From assembly GCF_000969605.1 (NCBI RefSeq), contig NZ_JZUE01000017.1:1-64000 (forward strand): 64,000 nucleotides of DNA, read 5' to 3'. Both the position numbers and the translations under genes were made by a program. The notes beneath the pieces were generated by a model, which had not been told where the DNA came from, did not search any database, and worked only from the letters and a program-made list of their open reading frames with translations. Shown one piece after another: positions 25,830 through 35,775 of the stretch (position 1 is its first letter; each line of letters starts with the position of its first letter). The stretch is from Aquincola tertiaricarbonis (GTDB taxonomy: Bacteria; Pseudomonadota; Gammaproteobacteria; Burkholderiales; Burkholderiaceae_C).

Positions 25830-26951
25830 ATGAAACTGACCACGACGCTGGTGCTGCTGGGTGCCGCCGCCACGATGACTGCCTGCGGTGGTGGCGGCGG
25901 TGGCGGCTCGGACGCGGGCAGCAGCCCCTCCGGCGCCACGCCGGCCACGCCGGTGGTGACGCCCGTCGCTCCGCCGCCCGGCGGCACCCCTACCGATCCG
26001 GTGGCCGCCCCCGGCGGCGGCACCGGCGCGGAGCAGCCCGCCCCGGGCAGCGGCACGGGCACCAATGCCGGCGCCGACACCGCCCCGGTCACCGAGGTGC
26101 CCACGCCCACCTACACCGCAGGCTCGATCGTGGCCGCCGCCTTCGACACGGTGAACAGCGAGCGCAGCCGCTGCGGCTTCGGCAAGGTGGCGCAGAATGC
26201 TCAGCTGGACGCTGCCGCCGGCGGGCATGCCGCCTACCTGGGCGCCCGCTGGAACGAGGCCCTCTTCGACACCGGCGCGGTGCAAGACGCGAGCCGCAGC
26301 GGCTTCACCGGCGTGAACCCGGCCGACCGGGCAGCCCGCGCCGGTTACACCGGCAACGTGTCCGAGTACCTGGGCTACCACTACTACAGCCGGCCCAAGG
26401 ATTACGGCAACGCGCTCGTGCGCACCATGTTCGCCTCGGTCTACCACCAGATCGGCCTGCTGGACGGCAACCGCGACGCGGGCGCCGGCGTGGAGCTGGC
26501 GCAGAACACGCCGCTGCCCATGACCATCCTCACCTGGATGACCGGCACCCAGCCGGGCGTGCCGCTGCAGGAACCGGCCACGCTGGTGACCTATCCCTGC
26601 GAAGGCAGCACCGGCCTGCAGCCCTACATGTACGGCGAGAGCCCCGATCCCTTCGCCGGCCTGGGCCTGGCGCAGGACACCCACGTGGGCCATCCCATCC
26701 ATGTGCGCGCGCCGGGTGGCCAGGTGCTGCAGCTGACCCGCGCCCGGGTGCTGAGCGCAGCCGGAGCCGAGCTGCCGGTGGCGCTGTACCACGCCAGCGA
26801 CGACCCGAACCGCCGGCTGGGCGTGCACCAGGCCTTCGTGGTGCCGCGGGTGAAGCTGGCCGAAGGCGCCAGCTACACCGTGGAAGTCGAAGGCACGGCC
26901 GGCGGCGTGGCCTTCAGCCGGCGCTTCAGCTTCTCGACGCTGGTGTTCTGA
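25830..26951 (+). CDS. CAP (SCP/PR-1)-domain lipoprotein
   Basis: Predicted lipoprotein of 373 residues: signal MKLTTTLVLLGAAATMTAC with the lipobox cysteine at residue 19, then a Gly/Pro/Ala/Thr linker to about residue 90. The CAP domain follows: AAFDTVNSERSRCGFGKVAQ, LDAAAGGHAAYL, VSEYLGYHYY, MFASVYHQIGLLDGN. Bacterial CAP proteins are secreted and of mostly unknown activity. A C-terminal beta-rich domain (LQLTRARVLSAAGAELPVAL, YTVEVEGTAGG) completes it. The glycine run after the lipid cysteine is common in Burkholderiales lipoproteins. Transcribed alone. Confidence 0.85.
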   Translation: MKLTTTLVLLGAAATMTACGGGGGGGSDAGSSPSGATPATPVVTPVAPPPGGTPTDPVAAPGGGTGAEQPAPGSGTGTNAGADTAPVTEVPTPTYTAGSIVAAAFDTVNSERSRCGFGKVAQNAQLDAAAGGHAAYLGARWNEALFDTGAVQDASRSGFTGVNPADRAARAGYTGNVSEYLGYHYYSRPKDYGNALVRTMFASVYHQIGLLDGNRDAGAGVELAQNTPLPMTILTWMTGTQPGVPLQEPATLVTYPCEGSTGLQPYMYGESPDPFAGLGLAQDTHVGHPIHVRAPGGQVLQLTRARVLSAAGAELPVALYHASDDPNRRLGVHQAFVVPRVKLAEGASYTVEVEGTAGGVAFSRRFSFSTLVF

Positions 26952-26988
26952 CGGTCCGCGGCCTGTGGGGCCGCTGCCCGGCAGCGTG

Positions 26989-27390
26989 CTACGCCGGCTG
27001 CGGATGCTGGTGGCGGTATTCCTGCGTGAGCCCGCCATAGCCATAGGCGGTGGCGCGCACGTCGTGCACGTGGATGTAGCTCTCCTCGTGCAGGTTGCCC
27101 AGCAGCCGGGCGAAGCCGGCGAACACCTCGTCGATGTACTGCGCCTTTTCCGCCTTGGTGTTGGTCTCGTCCACCACCTTCACATCGAAGTAGAAGCTGG
27201 CCTTGCGCTGCTCGGCCAGCGTGCGGCCGCCCACCACCCAGTGCTCGGGCGGCACGTAGTCCACCGTGATGGCGGTGAGCTCGCGACGCTTGTGCAGGAT
27301 GCGGGTGGTGGCCTCCAGCAGCAGCTCGGCGATGCGGCTGGTCATCTCGGCCGAGGGTTCGGCGCTGACCTTGACGTTGAGGATGGGCAT
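26989..27390 (-). CDS. tautomerase-family protein (4-oxalocrotonate tautomerase-like)
   Basis: Protein of 133 residues that begins M-P-I-L-N-V-K-V, so Pro1 becomes the catalytic base after methionine removal, as in 4-oxalocrotonate tautomerases. It is about twice the length of the smallest members: RIAELLLEATTRILHKRREL, AITVDYVPPEHWVVGG, then ASFYFDVKVVDETNTKAEKA and a C-terminal half with ESYIHVHDVRATAYGYGG. The substrate is unknown. GGAG lies six bases upstream of the ATG. The preceding 16-34 bases hold an operator identical to one in front of the MarR gene upstream, so it is very likely MarR-controlled. Confidence 0.85.
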   Translation of the reverse strand: MPILNVKVSAEPSAEMTSRIAELLLEATTRILHKRRELTAITVDYVPPEHWVVGGRTLAEQRKASFYFDVKVVDETNTKAEKAQYIDEVFAGFARLLGNLHEESYIHVHDVRATAYGYGGLTQEYRHQHPQPA

Positions 27391-27405
27391 GGGGCGCTCC
27401 TTCAG

Positions 27406-27424
27406 TTGGTTAGCAATGCAACCA
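27406..27424 (-). promoter_or_regulatory. MarR operator, copy 1 (tautomerase gene)
   Basis: TTGGTTAGCAATGCAACCA, identical over 19 bases to the site at 27931-27949. It lies 16-34 bases upstream of the tautomerase start, where a bound repressor would block the promoter or initiation. Confidence 0.75.
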
Positions 27425-27494
27425 TTTGGTCGCGGGAAGAGTCGGTTGGCGTGATGGCTTCAGGCGGCCGGCGGGGCGATGCGACGGGGCAGGT

Positions 27495-27911
27495 TCACTC
27501 CAGCGCGGCGCGCACTGCGCGCACCTGGCCCACCGTGTCGGCAAAGGCTTCCGGGCCCAGCAGCTTCTTCAGGCGTTCGGTCACCGCGGCACTGGCGCGG
27601 TTGAGCCTGCCGTGCAGCGCCCAGGCGGCCTCGGTGGGATGGATCGCCCATTCGCGGCCGTCGCGGCCGGAGGCGGCGCGCTCGATCAGGCCCTTGGCCA
27701 GCAGGCCGTCCATCGAGCGGGTGGCCGTGGGCTTGGAGATGGCCATGCGCCGCGCCAGCTCGGAAGCCGGCAGGCCGGGCTCGGCCAGCACCGCCCGCAG
27801 CAGGAAGGCCTGCGGCGGCGTCAGGCCGAAGGGCTGGAAGGCCGCCGTCCAGGTGCGCTCCAGCTGGCGGGCCAGCGCGGTGGTGTTGAAGTACAGGCAT
27901 TGCTCGAACAT
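27495..27911 (-). CDS. MarR-family transcriptional regulator
   Basis: Regulator of 138 residues with a standard MarR winged helix: AFQPFGLTPPQAFLLRAVLA, LPASELARRMAISKPTATRS (recognition helix) and GLIERAASGRDGREWAIHPT (wing), flanked by dimerisation helices. The ATG at 27911 gives normal length; the longer frame upstream is noise. It lies directly upstream of the tautomerase gene on the same strand, and both genes carry the same operator, so it is inferred to repress itself and the tautomerase. The ligand is unknown, perhaps an aromatic acid or electrophile. Confidence 0.9.
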   Translation of the reverse strand: MFEQCLYFNTTALARQLERTWTAAFQPFGLTPPQAFLLRAVLAEPGLPASELARRMAISKPTATRSMDGLLAKGLIERAASGRDGREWAIHPTEAAWALHGRLNRASAAVTERLKKLLGPEAFADTVGQVRAVRAALE

Positions 27912-27930
27912 GGCGCCAGCGTACGCCTGA

Positions 27931-27950
27931 TTGGTTAGCAATGCAACCAA
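27931..27950 (-). promoter_or_regulatory. MarR operator, copy 2 (MarR autoregulation)
   Basis: TTGGTTAGCAATGCAACCAA has six-base inverted arms (TTGGTT/AACCAA) and an eight-base centre. It lies 20-39 bases upstream of the MarR start. The first 19 bases match copy 1 exactly. Confidence 0.8.
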
Positions 27951-28080
27951 TTGGCGAGGCGGCGATCCGGTGGCGGCCTTCGGGTCCTTGTGGTGCCCAT
28001 GCCATGCGGCGCTTGACGCCGACGGCCCGGGCTGGCCACACTGCGGCCCTCGGCCACCACTTCCTGCGAAAGGGGACACC

Positions 28081-28140
28081 ATGAAGAAGCACATGACGCC
28101 CGCCCCCCAACACGCCGGAAGTCCCGCGCCCGCACGCTGA
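28081..28140 (+). CDS. possible 19-residue leader ORF upstream of rsgA
   Basis: An ATG preceded by AAAGGGGAC opens a 19-codon reading: MKKHMTPAPQHAGSPAPAR. It is followed at once by a six-pair hairpin (28146-28151 with 28155-28160) and TCTT. The layout resembles a small translated leader with a terminator-like stem in front of rsgA (start 28239). The peptide has no recognisable motif, and the ribosome binding site is the main support. Otherwise the 327-bp stretch 27912-28238 holds only the MarR operator. Confidence 0.3.
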   Translation: MKKHMTPAPQHAGSPAPAR

Positions 28141-28238
28141 CATCGCCCTGCGCCGCAGGGTCTTCCGCCTCCCTCCATCCGTTGCCGCCGGGCTTGTCGC
28201 CCGCGGCTGGTTGCAGCTTGGCTGGACAGACCCTGACC

Positions 28239-29309
28239 ATGCAGGACTTCGATGACGACGCCTTCCTGTCGATCGGCCTCACGCGCCCGATACGGCAGCT
28301 CCTGAACACCCTGCGCTTCGACGACACCACCCGCCTGGTGCGCGTGACCGAGGTGAACCGCCATACCGTGCGCCTGCACGACGGCACCGACGACTACAGC
28401 GCCCGCTTGCTGCCGGCGCTGGTGCATGAACTGCAAGCCGCCGGCGATGCGCTGGCGGTGGGCGACTGGGGCCTGGCCCGCCAGGAACCCGATGGCGCCT
28501 GCTGGCTGACCGACTTCCTCGCGCGCAGCAATGCACTGAGCCGGCGCGATGCCGACGGCCGCCGCCATGTGCTGGTGAGCAACGTGGACACCGCGCTCAT
28601 CGTCATGGGACTGGACGACGACTTCAGCCCGCGCCGGCTGGAGCGCTTCCTGGCGCTGGTCGATGCCAGCGGCGTGCAGCCGGTGGTGGTGCTGAGCAAG
28701 GCCGACCTGTGCGCCGACGTGCCGGCGGCGCTGGCCCGGCTCGAGGGCCGGCTGCCGGACCGGGTGCCGCGGCTGGCGCTGGATGGGCGCTCGCCGGCGG
28801 CGGCGGCGCAGGCGCTGGCCCCCTGGCTGCTGCCGGGCCGCACGCTGGTGCTCATCGGCTCCAGCGGTGCGGGCAAGTCCACGCTGGCCAATGCCTTGAT
28901 CGGCCAGGCGGTGCAGGACACCGGGCCCACCCGGCAGCACGACGGCCGCGGCCGCCACACCACCACCTCACGCAGCCTGCATCGCTTGTCCGGCGGCGCC
29001 TGCCTGATCGATACGCCGGGCGTGCGCGCGCTGCGGCCCGATGCGGACGCGGCCGCCCTGGCGGCCAGCTTCGGCGACATCGCGCGGCTGTCGCTGCAGT
29101 GCCGCTTCCGGGATTGCCGCCATGCCGGCGAGCCCGGCTGCGCGGTGCGCGCGGCCGTGGACGGCGACCGGGTCGACAACTTCCTCAAGCTGCAGCGGGA
29201 GCTGCGGCGCGACGCCCTGGGCCTGCTGGACCGGCGCCAGCAGCTCGCCCAGTGGAAGGCCCGTGCCCGCGCCAGCCGCGAGCGGCTGCGCAGCAAGCGC
29301 GGCGCCTGA
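28239..29309 (+). CDS. rsgA: ribosome small-subunit-dependent GTPase RsgA
   Basis: GTPase of 356 residues that checks late 30S maturation. The circularly permuted GTPase order is clear: G4 VVVLSKADL first, then G1 IGSSGAGKSTLANAL (about residues 205-220), G2 threonines in RGRHTTTSR, and G3 LIDTPGVRAL. An N-terminal OB-like domain precedes (RVTEVNRHTVRLHDG), and the zinc-binding tail LQCRFRDCRHAGEPGCAVRAA provides Cys and His ligands. The ATG at 28239 is the best start; the longer reading from 28182 lacks support. It is transcribed alone. Confidence 0.93.
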   Translation: MQDFDDDAFLSIGLTRPIRQLLNTLRFDDTTRLVRVTEVNRHTVRLHDGTDDYSARLLPALVHELQAAGDALAVGDWGLARQEPDGACWLTDFLARSNALSRRDADGRRHVLVSNVDTALIVMGLDDDFSPRRLERFLALVDASGVQPVVVLSKADLCADVPAALARLEGRLPDRVPRLALDGRSPAAAAQALAPWLLPGRTLVLIGSSGAGKSTLANALIGQAVQDTGPTRQHDGRGRHTTTSRSLHRLSGGACLIDTPGVRALRPDADAAALAASFGDIARLSLQCRFRDCRHAGEPGCAVRAAVDGDRVDNFLKLQRELRRDALGLLDRRQQLAQWKARARASRERLRSKRGA

Positions 29310-29417
29310 GGTGCCGGCCCGGTAGCGCGCCTGCGCGCGGATCATCATCGAGGTGTAGGTGAATGCGCCCATGACATCCACTGTAGGCAGCGGCCACCGG
29401 CGCCAGCGTGACGGCCG

Positions 29418-29435
29418 GATGACGTTTGCGTCATC
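29418..29435. promoter_or_regulatory. second copy of the heavy-metal regulator box, next to an orphan ORF start
   Basis: GATGAC-GTTTGC-GTCATC: six-base inverted arms with a six-base spacer, embedded in TGACGGCC.GATGACG.....GTCATCTG. The same frame of bases surrounds the site upstream of the response regulator at 31597. It lies just after the kinase stop. Reading left from it, an ATG at 29381 opens codons that look genuine (MDVMGAFTYTSMMIRAQARY) until they run into rsgA antisense, suggesting a lost target gene. Confidence 0.6.
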
Positions 29436-29450
29436 TGTGGCCGGGCCGCC

Positions 29451-30842
29451 TTACAACCCCAGCGTGAGGCCGAAGGTGTTGCGCCCGCGCTCGGAACGCG
29501 CGAACACCGTGCCACGGTGCATCACCGCGATGGCCTTGACGATGGCCAGGCCCAGGCCGTGGTTGCCGGCCGAATTGCGGCGTGCGCTGTCGGCACGGTA
29601 GAAGCGGTCGAACAGATGGGCCAGGTGGCGCTGCTCGATGGCCGCGCCGGGATTGCTCACCGCCACCGACAGCTGCTCGCCCTGGCGGCCGATGTCCACC
29701 ACGATCTCGTCGCCGGCCGCGGAATGCTCGATGGCGTTCTGCAGCAGGTTGTTCAGCGCCCGCCGCAGCAGCGCGGTTTCCAGGCAGCCGCGGGCATCGC
29801 CGCGCACCACCACGCGCACCTGCTGGTCCTCCACCATGCACTCCAGGTAGTCCAGCACCTTGTGCACCTCGTCGGCCAGCGACACCTCGGCATGGCGCGA
29901 GGCGGCCGCGCCCTGGTCGGCGCGGGCCAGGAACAGCATGTCGTTGACGATGGCCTTCAGCCGCTCCAGCTCCTCCAGGTTGGAGTGCAGCACCTCGGCC
30001 AGCTCGGCAGCGTCGCGCGGGCGGGTGAGCATCACCTGCGTCTGGCCGATCAGGTTGGCCAGCGGCGTGCGCAGCTCATGCGCCACGTCGGCATTGAAGG
30101 CCTCGAGCTGGCGGCAGGCGCCTTCCAGGCGCTCCAGCGCGCCGTTGAAGGAGGCGGTGAGGTCGTCCAGTTCGGCCGGCATCGGCGCCAGCGCCAGCCG
30201 CTGCGAAGGGCGGTTCGGATTGAGCGCCTGCGCCTGGCGCGACAGCCGGCCCAGCGGCTGCAGGCCCAGGCGGGCGATGCCATAGCCCAGCCCCGCCACG
30301 CCCAGCACGCCGGCCACGCCGAAGCCCACCAGGGCCAGCCGGAAGTTGGCCAGGGTGTTCCAGAAGGGCAGGGGATCGCGCGCCAGCACCAGCGTCACCG
30401 GCGGGCGGTCGCCATCGGCCTGCAGCGTGCGCGACCAGGTGACGAAGTCGCAGGGATGATCTTCCTGGTGCAGCAGGCCATAGCCGCCGGCGCGCGCCAG
30501 GGCCAGCACCTGCGCGCTGGGCTGGCCATAGCGGAAGGCGGGATCGTCGCTGACGATCCACAGCCGCATGCCGCTGCGTTCCATGTCCATCGAGTTGAGC
30601 TTGGGCACCAGCCACAGCCGCCACTGCGATTCGCTCTGCACCCGGGCCACCACCGATTCGCCCCAGGTGCCGCGCAGCGCCAGCTCGGCCCGCACCTGGG
30701 CCATCAGGTTGTCGCGCAGCAGCGTGTGCAGCGCCAGCGCGCCCAGCAGGAACACCACCGTGGCGCAGCCGGCGAACATGGCGGTCAGCCGCCAGGCCAG
30801 GTAACGGCCGGGCTGCCAGCGGCGCAGGGCATGCCACTTCAT
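29451..30842 (-). CDS. heavy-metal-type sensor histidine kinase (CusS/CopS-like)
   Basis: Membrane kinase of 463 residues: helix 1 (LTAMFAGCATVVFLLGALAL), a periplasmic region of about 130 residues, helix 2 (LVGFGVAGVLGVAGLGYGIA), HAMP, H-box FNADVAHELRTPLANLIG, N-box LNNLLQNAIEHS, and a G-box with HGLGLAIVKAIAVMH. This layout is that of copper/silver or other heavy-metal sensors. The periplasmic loop holds few Met or His, so the signal is uncertain. The ATG at 30842 overlaps the response-regulator stop by four bases. No metal efflux genes are adjacent. Confidence 0.9.
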   Translation of the reverse strand: MKWHALRRWQPGRYLAWRLTAMFAGCATVVFLLGALALHTLLRDNLMAQVRAELALRGTWGESVVARVQSESQWRLWLVPKLNSMDMERSGMRLWIVSDDPAFRYGQPSAQVLALARAGGYGLLHQEDHPCDFVTWSRTLQADGDRPPVTLVLARDPLPFWNTLANFRLALVGFGVAGVLGVAGLGYGIARLGLQPLGRLSRQAQALNPNRPSQRLALAPMPAELDDLTASFNGALERLEGACRQLEAFNADVAHELRTPLANLIGQTQVMLTRPRDAAELAEVLHSNLEELERLKAIVNDMLFLARADQGAAASRHAEVSLADEVHKVLDYLECMVEDQQVRVVVRGDARGCLETALLRRALNNLLQNAIEHSAAGDEIVVDIGRQGEQLSVAVSNPGAAIEQRHLAHLFDRFYRADSARRNSAGNHGLGLAIVKAIAVMHRGTVFARSERGRNTFGLTLGL

Positions 30843-31525
30843 GGTGCATCCGCGCCGCGGTCTTCCAGCACATAGCCCATGCCGCGCAGCGTGTGCACCA
30901 GCTTGCGGCCATGCGCCGGCCCGTCGATCTTGGCGCGCAGCCGCTTGACGGCCACTTCCACCACGTTGGTGTTGCTGTCGAAGTTCATGTCCCACACCAG
31001 CTCGGTGATCTCGGTGCGCGACAGCACCTGGCCCGGCCGCCGCGCCAGCGCGGCCAGCAGCGCAAATTCCTTGGCGGTGAGGTCGATGCGCTCGCCGGCG
31101 CGGTGCACCTTGCGACCCAGCAGGTCCAGCACCAGGTCGCCCACGGTGATGGTGGTGGGCTCCAGCTGCCGGCTGCGCCGCGCCAGCGCCTGCAGCCGCG
31201 CGCTCAGCTCCAGGAAGGAGAAGGGCTTGACCAGGTAGTCGTCGGCGCCGGCCTGCAGCCCGCGCACCCGGTCCTCGATGCCGTCGCGGGCGGTGAGCAT
31301 GATGATGGGCACCTGCTGGCTGCGCCGCACCTCCCGCAGCACCTCGAAGCCGTCGATGCCCGGGAGCATCACGTCCAGCACGATCAGGTCGTGCCGGCCC
31401 TCGCGCGCGGCATGCAGGCCGTCGATGCCGTTGCCGGCCACGTCCACCACATGGCCCTGCTCGGTGAGGCCGCGGCGCAGGTAGTCGGCCGTCTTGGCTT
31501 CGTCTTCGACGATGAGAACACGCAT
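30839..31525 (-). CDS. OmpR-family heavy-metal response regulator (CusR/CopR-like)
   Basis: Response regulator of 228 residues: receiver MRVLIVEDEAKTADYLRRGL with phospho-Asp in LIVLDVMLPGIDGFEVL and KPFSFLELSARLQAL, then a winged helix with TAKEFALLAALARRPGQVLS, ITELVWDMNFDSNTNVVEVA and IDGPAHGRKLVHTLRGMGYV. The motif NFDSNTNVVEVAVKRLRAKID is diagnostic of the CusR/CopR/IrlR group. It is first in a two-gene operon with its kinase (ATGA overlap). The inverted repeat at 31597-31616, 72 bp upstream, is its likely binding site. Confidence 0.92.
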   Translation of the reverse strand: MRVLIVEDEAKTADYLRRGLTEQGHVVDVAGNGIDGLHAAREGRHDLIVLDVMLPGIDGFEVLREVRRSQQVPIIMLTARDGIEDRVRGLQAGADDYLVKPFSFLELSARLQALARRSRQLEPTTITVGDLVLDLLGRKVHRAGERIDLTAKEFALLAALARRPGQVLSRTEITELVWDMNFDSNTNVVEVAVKRLRAKIDGPAHGRKLVHTLRGMGYVLEDRGADAP

Positions 31526-31596
31526 GGCAGGGGCAACTTCACGGCGGCGGTGACCCGGCAGTCTATCCAGCCCAGCCCGGCGCCACGCTGACGGCC

Positions 31597-31616
31597 AGAT
31601 GACGGCGCTGTCATCT
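31597..31616. promoter_or_regulatory. response-regulator box upstream of the heavy-metal-type two-component operon
   Basis: AGATGAC-GGCGCT-GTCATCT has perfect seven-base arms with a six-base spacer. It lies in the 166-bp divergent region between the response regulator and the transglutaminase gene, so it could control both. The same pattern with the same flanks is repeated at 29418-29435. Confidence 0.7.
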
Positions 31617-31691
31617 GCGCGGCGGCGCAGGCGGACGGCAAGGCACGGCTGTTGCCTCAGTCCAGGCCACCGCCCCTCCGCAGAGCCCGCC

Positions 31692-32486
31692 ATGTCACGC
31701 CATTTCCTCATCGACTGCGAGCTGAACTACGAAGTCCAGCAGCCCAGCACCTTCATCTTCAAGATCGAGGCCGCCTTCACGCCCGAGCAGTCGATCGGCG
31801 ACGAGTCGCTGACCACGATCCCGCCGGTGCCCATGGGCCGCTACACGGATCCGCTGGGCAACCGCACGCTGCGGCTGAATGTGGGCGCCGGCCCCTTCAG
31901 CATCCGCTACCAGACCACCGCCACGGTGCGGCGCATTCCCGGCACCGAGAACATGCGCGAGACGCCCACCGCCTACCTGCCGCTGGACGTGATGCCCTTC
32001 CTCACCGGCAGCCGCTACGTGGAATCGGAGCTGATCTTCCATGACGCGGTGCGCTGGATCGGCACCGCCGACCTGGGCTTCCGGCGGGTGGAGCGCATCT
32101 GTCAGTGGGTGCGCGACAACGTGAAGTACGAGGTGGGCACCAGCAAGCCCTACGGCACCACCCGCGACGTGCTGGCCAATCGCACCGGCGTGTGCCGCGA
32201 TTACGCCCACGTGGCCATCGGGCTGTGCCGGGCGCTGAACATCCCGGCGCGTTTCGTGGTGGGCCATGTGGAGTGGGCCGATCCGCCGCCCGACTTCCAT
32301 GCGTTGTTCGAAGCCTGGCTGGAAGGCCGCTGGGTGATGTTCGACCCCACCGCGATGGCCGATCCGCTGGACGTGATCCGCATCGGCACCGGGCAGGACG
32401 CGGCCGACCTGCCGTTCGCCACCATCTTCGGCGCCGCGCAGATGACCCGCATGGCGCCGCTGGTGTTCCGCCAGGGCGGCGACTGA
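31692..32486 (+). CDS. transglutaminase-like cysteine protease-fold protein
   Basis: Protein of 264 residues of the bacterial transglutaminase-like family. The N-terminal half is beta-rich ([20 protein letters not shown]). The catalytic core follows: [20 protein letters not shown] (nucleophilic Cys), [20 protein letters not shown] (His) and [10 protein letters not shown] (Asp). Family members cleave or cross-link peptides in the cytoplasm; the substrate is unknown. No signal peptide. The ATG at 31692 is preferred over 31599. It is divergent from the heavy-metal-type regulator and shares its intergenic operator, so co-regulation is possible. Confidence 0.86.
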   Translation: MSRHFLIDCELNYEVQQPSTFIFKIEAAFTPEQSIGDESLTTIPPVPMGRYTDPLGNRTLRLNVGAGPFSIRYQTTATVRRIPGTENMRETPTAYLPLDVMPFLTGSRYVESELIFHDAVRWIGTADLGFRRVERICQWVRDNVKYEVGTSKPYGTTRDVLANRTGVCRDYAHVAIGLCRALNIPARFVVGHVEWADPPPDFHALFEAWLEGRWVMFDPTAMADPLDVIRIGTGQDAADLPFATIFGAAQMTRMAPLVFRQGGD

Positions 32487-32499
32487 AAGCCGGGGCGGC

Positions 32500-34767
<2,268 letters not shown>

Positions 34768-34773
34768 GGGAGG

Positions 34774-35292
34774 TCAGTCCACCTCGATGCGGCGCAGCTG
34801 CCAGGCGCTGCGGCTGTAGTACTTCTCCGATTGCAGCTCCGCGCTGGTGTTGAAGGGATAGACGATGAACAGCGGGCCGCGCTCGCGCACCGGCATCGGC
34901 CGGCCGTCGAGCAGCCGCGCGACGATCACGTCGAAGCGCGCGGCATCGTCGGCCGGCAGGTCCACCTTGTAGTCGTTCAGGGCCACCGCCCGCAGCGTGC
35001 GACCGCGCACGCCGGCGGCAGCCAGCACGTCGCGCAGCAGCGGGCCGGTGAAGCTCACCGGCTTCGGGTACCACGGCGTGCTGGTGCGGAAGCTGCGCTG
35101 CGGCAGCCGCTCCAGCGCGGCCATGTCGAAATCCACCGCGGGGCGGCCGGCGGCCTGCACGGTGAGCACGGTGCGGCCCGGCCTGGCGCCGGGCGTGGCC
35201 TCGGTCTGGGCCCGGGACGCCGAGGGCGCCAGCGCCGCGACCGGCACCAGGTGGAGGGCATGGCGAAGCAGGCGGCGGCGCGAGTGGTCCAT
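34774..35292 (-). CDS. periplasmic molybdopterin-binding-fold (SUOX-like) small protein
   Basis: Secreted protein of 172 residues. The start MDHSRRRLLRHALHLVPVAA looks like a Tat- or Sec-type signal, followed by a domain related to the oxidoreductase molybdopterin-binding fold: LERLPQRSFRTSTPWYPKPV, SFTGPLLRDVLAAAGV, VALNDYKVDLPADDAARFDV, RGPLFIVYPFN. It lacks the conserved cofactor cysteine at the expected place, so it may bind a ligand rather than act as an enzyme. It is directly upstream of the hybrid kinase (seven bases), which suggests a sensory partner in the periplasm. That role is inference. Confidence 0.72.
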   Translation of the reverse strand: MDHSRRRLLRHALHLVPVAALAPSASRAQTEATPGARPGRTVLTVQAAGRPAVDFDMAALERLPQRSFRTSTPWYPKPVSFTGPLLRDVLAAAGVRGRTLRAVALNDYKVDLPADDAARFDVIVARLLDGRPMPVRERGPLFIVYPFNTSAELQSEKYYSRSAWQLRRIEVD

Positions 35293-35375
35293 GGCAGGCC
35301 CCTCGATGGCGGCGCAGGCCGTCTTGCGGCATGGGGCATGCCGTTTATCGACCGGCGCGCCACCGGCCTTGAGGG

Positions 35376-35765
35376 TCAGCCGGCGTGCAGCGTGCCGTCC
35401 AGGTAGTACCAGCGGCCGGCCTCGCGCAGGAAGCGGCTGGTCTCGTGCAGGCGGTGGGCGCGGCCGGCCAGCTTGCTGCGTGCCACGAATTCCACCGTGG
35501 CCTCGTCCTCGCCCAGCGGCACATGGCGGCGCACCTGCAGGCCGAGCCAGCGCAATCCGGGCTCGAACACCACCTCGGCCGGCCGGGTGCGCGGATGCCA
35601 GGTCTGCAGCAGGTAATCGGCGTCCTGCAGCACGAAGGCGCTGTAGCGCGAGCGCATGAGCGCCTGCGCATCCGGTGCGCGCAGGTGCTCGGGGCCGCTG
35701 TGCCAGCGGGCGCAGCAGTCGGCCAGCGGACGGCCGCTGCCGCAGGGGCAAGGCAGGGTGTGCAT
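35376..35765 (-). CDS. YchJ-family protein with SEC-C zinc motif
   Basis: Protein of 129 residues that starts MHTLPCPCGSGRPLADCCAR, the SEC-C type zinc-binding motif (CxCGSGxxxxxCC), followed by the YchJ/NTF2-like domain: ALMRSRYSAFVLQDADYLLQ, TWHPRTRP, GEDEATVEFVARSKLAGRAH and LHETSRFLREAGRWYYLDG. Function is unknown; NTF2-like folds often bind small ligands. The ATG at 35765 begins the motif exactly. It lies 10 bp downstream of the MarR-GNAT gene on the same strand, so it is probably in that operon. Confidence 0.87.
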   Translation of the reverse strand: MHTLPCPCGSGRPLADCCARWHSGPEHLRAPDAQALMRSRYSAFVLQDADYLLQTWHPRTRPAEVVFEPGLRWLGLQVRRHVPLGEDEATVEFVARSKLAGRAHRLHETSRFLREAGRWYYLDGTLHAG

Positions 35766-35775
35766 GGGCGGCAGC

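Noticed and set aside
28968-29306. Minus-strand open frame antisense to rsgA
   Set aside because: Typical shadow composition; only the part outside rsgA (29310-29381) has coding character and is discussed as a remnant.
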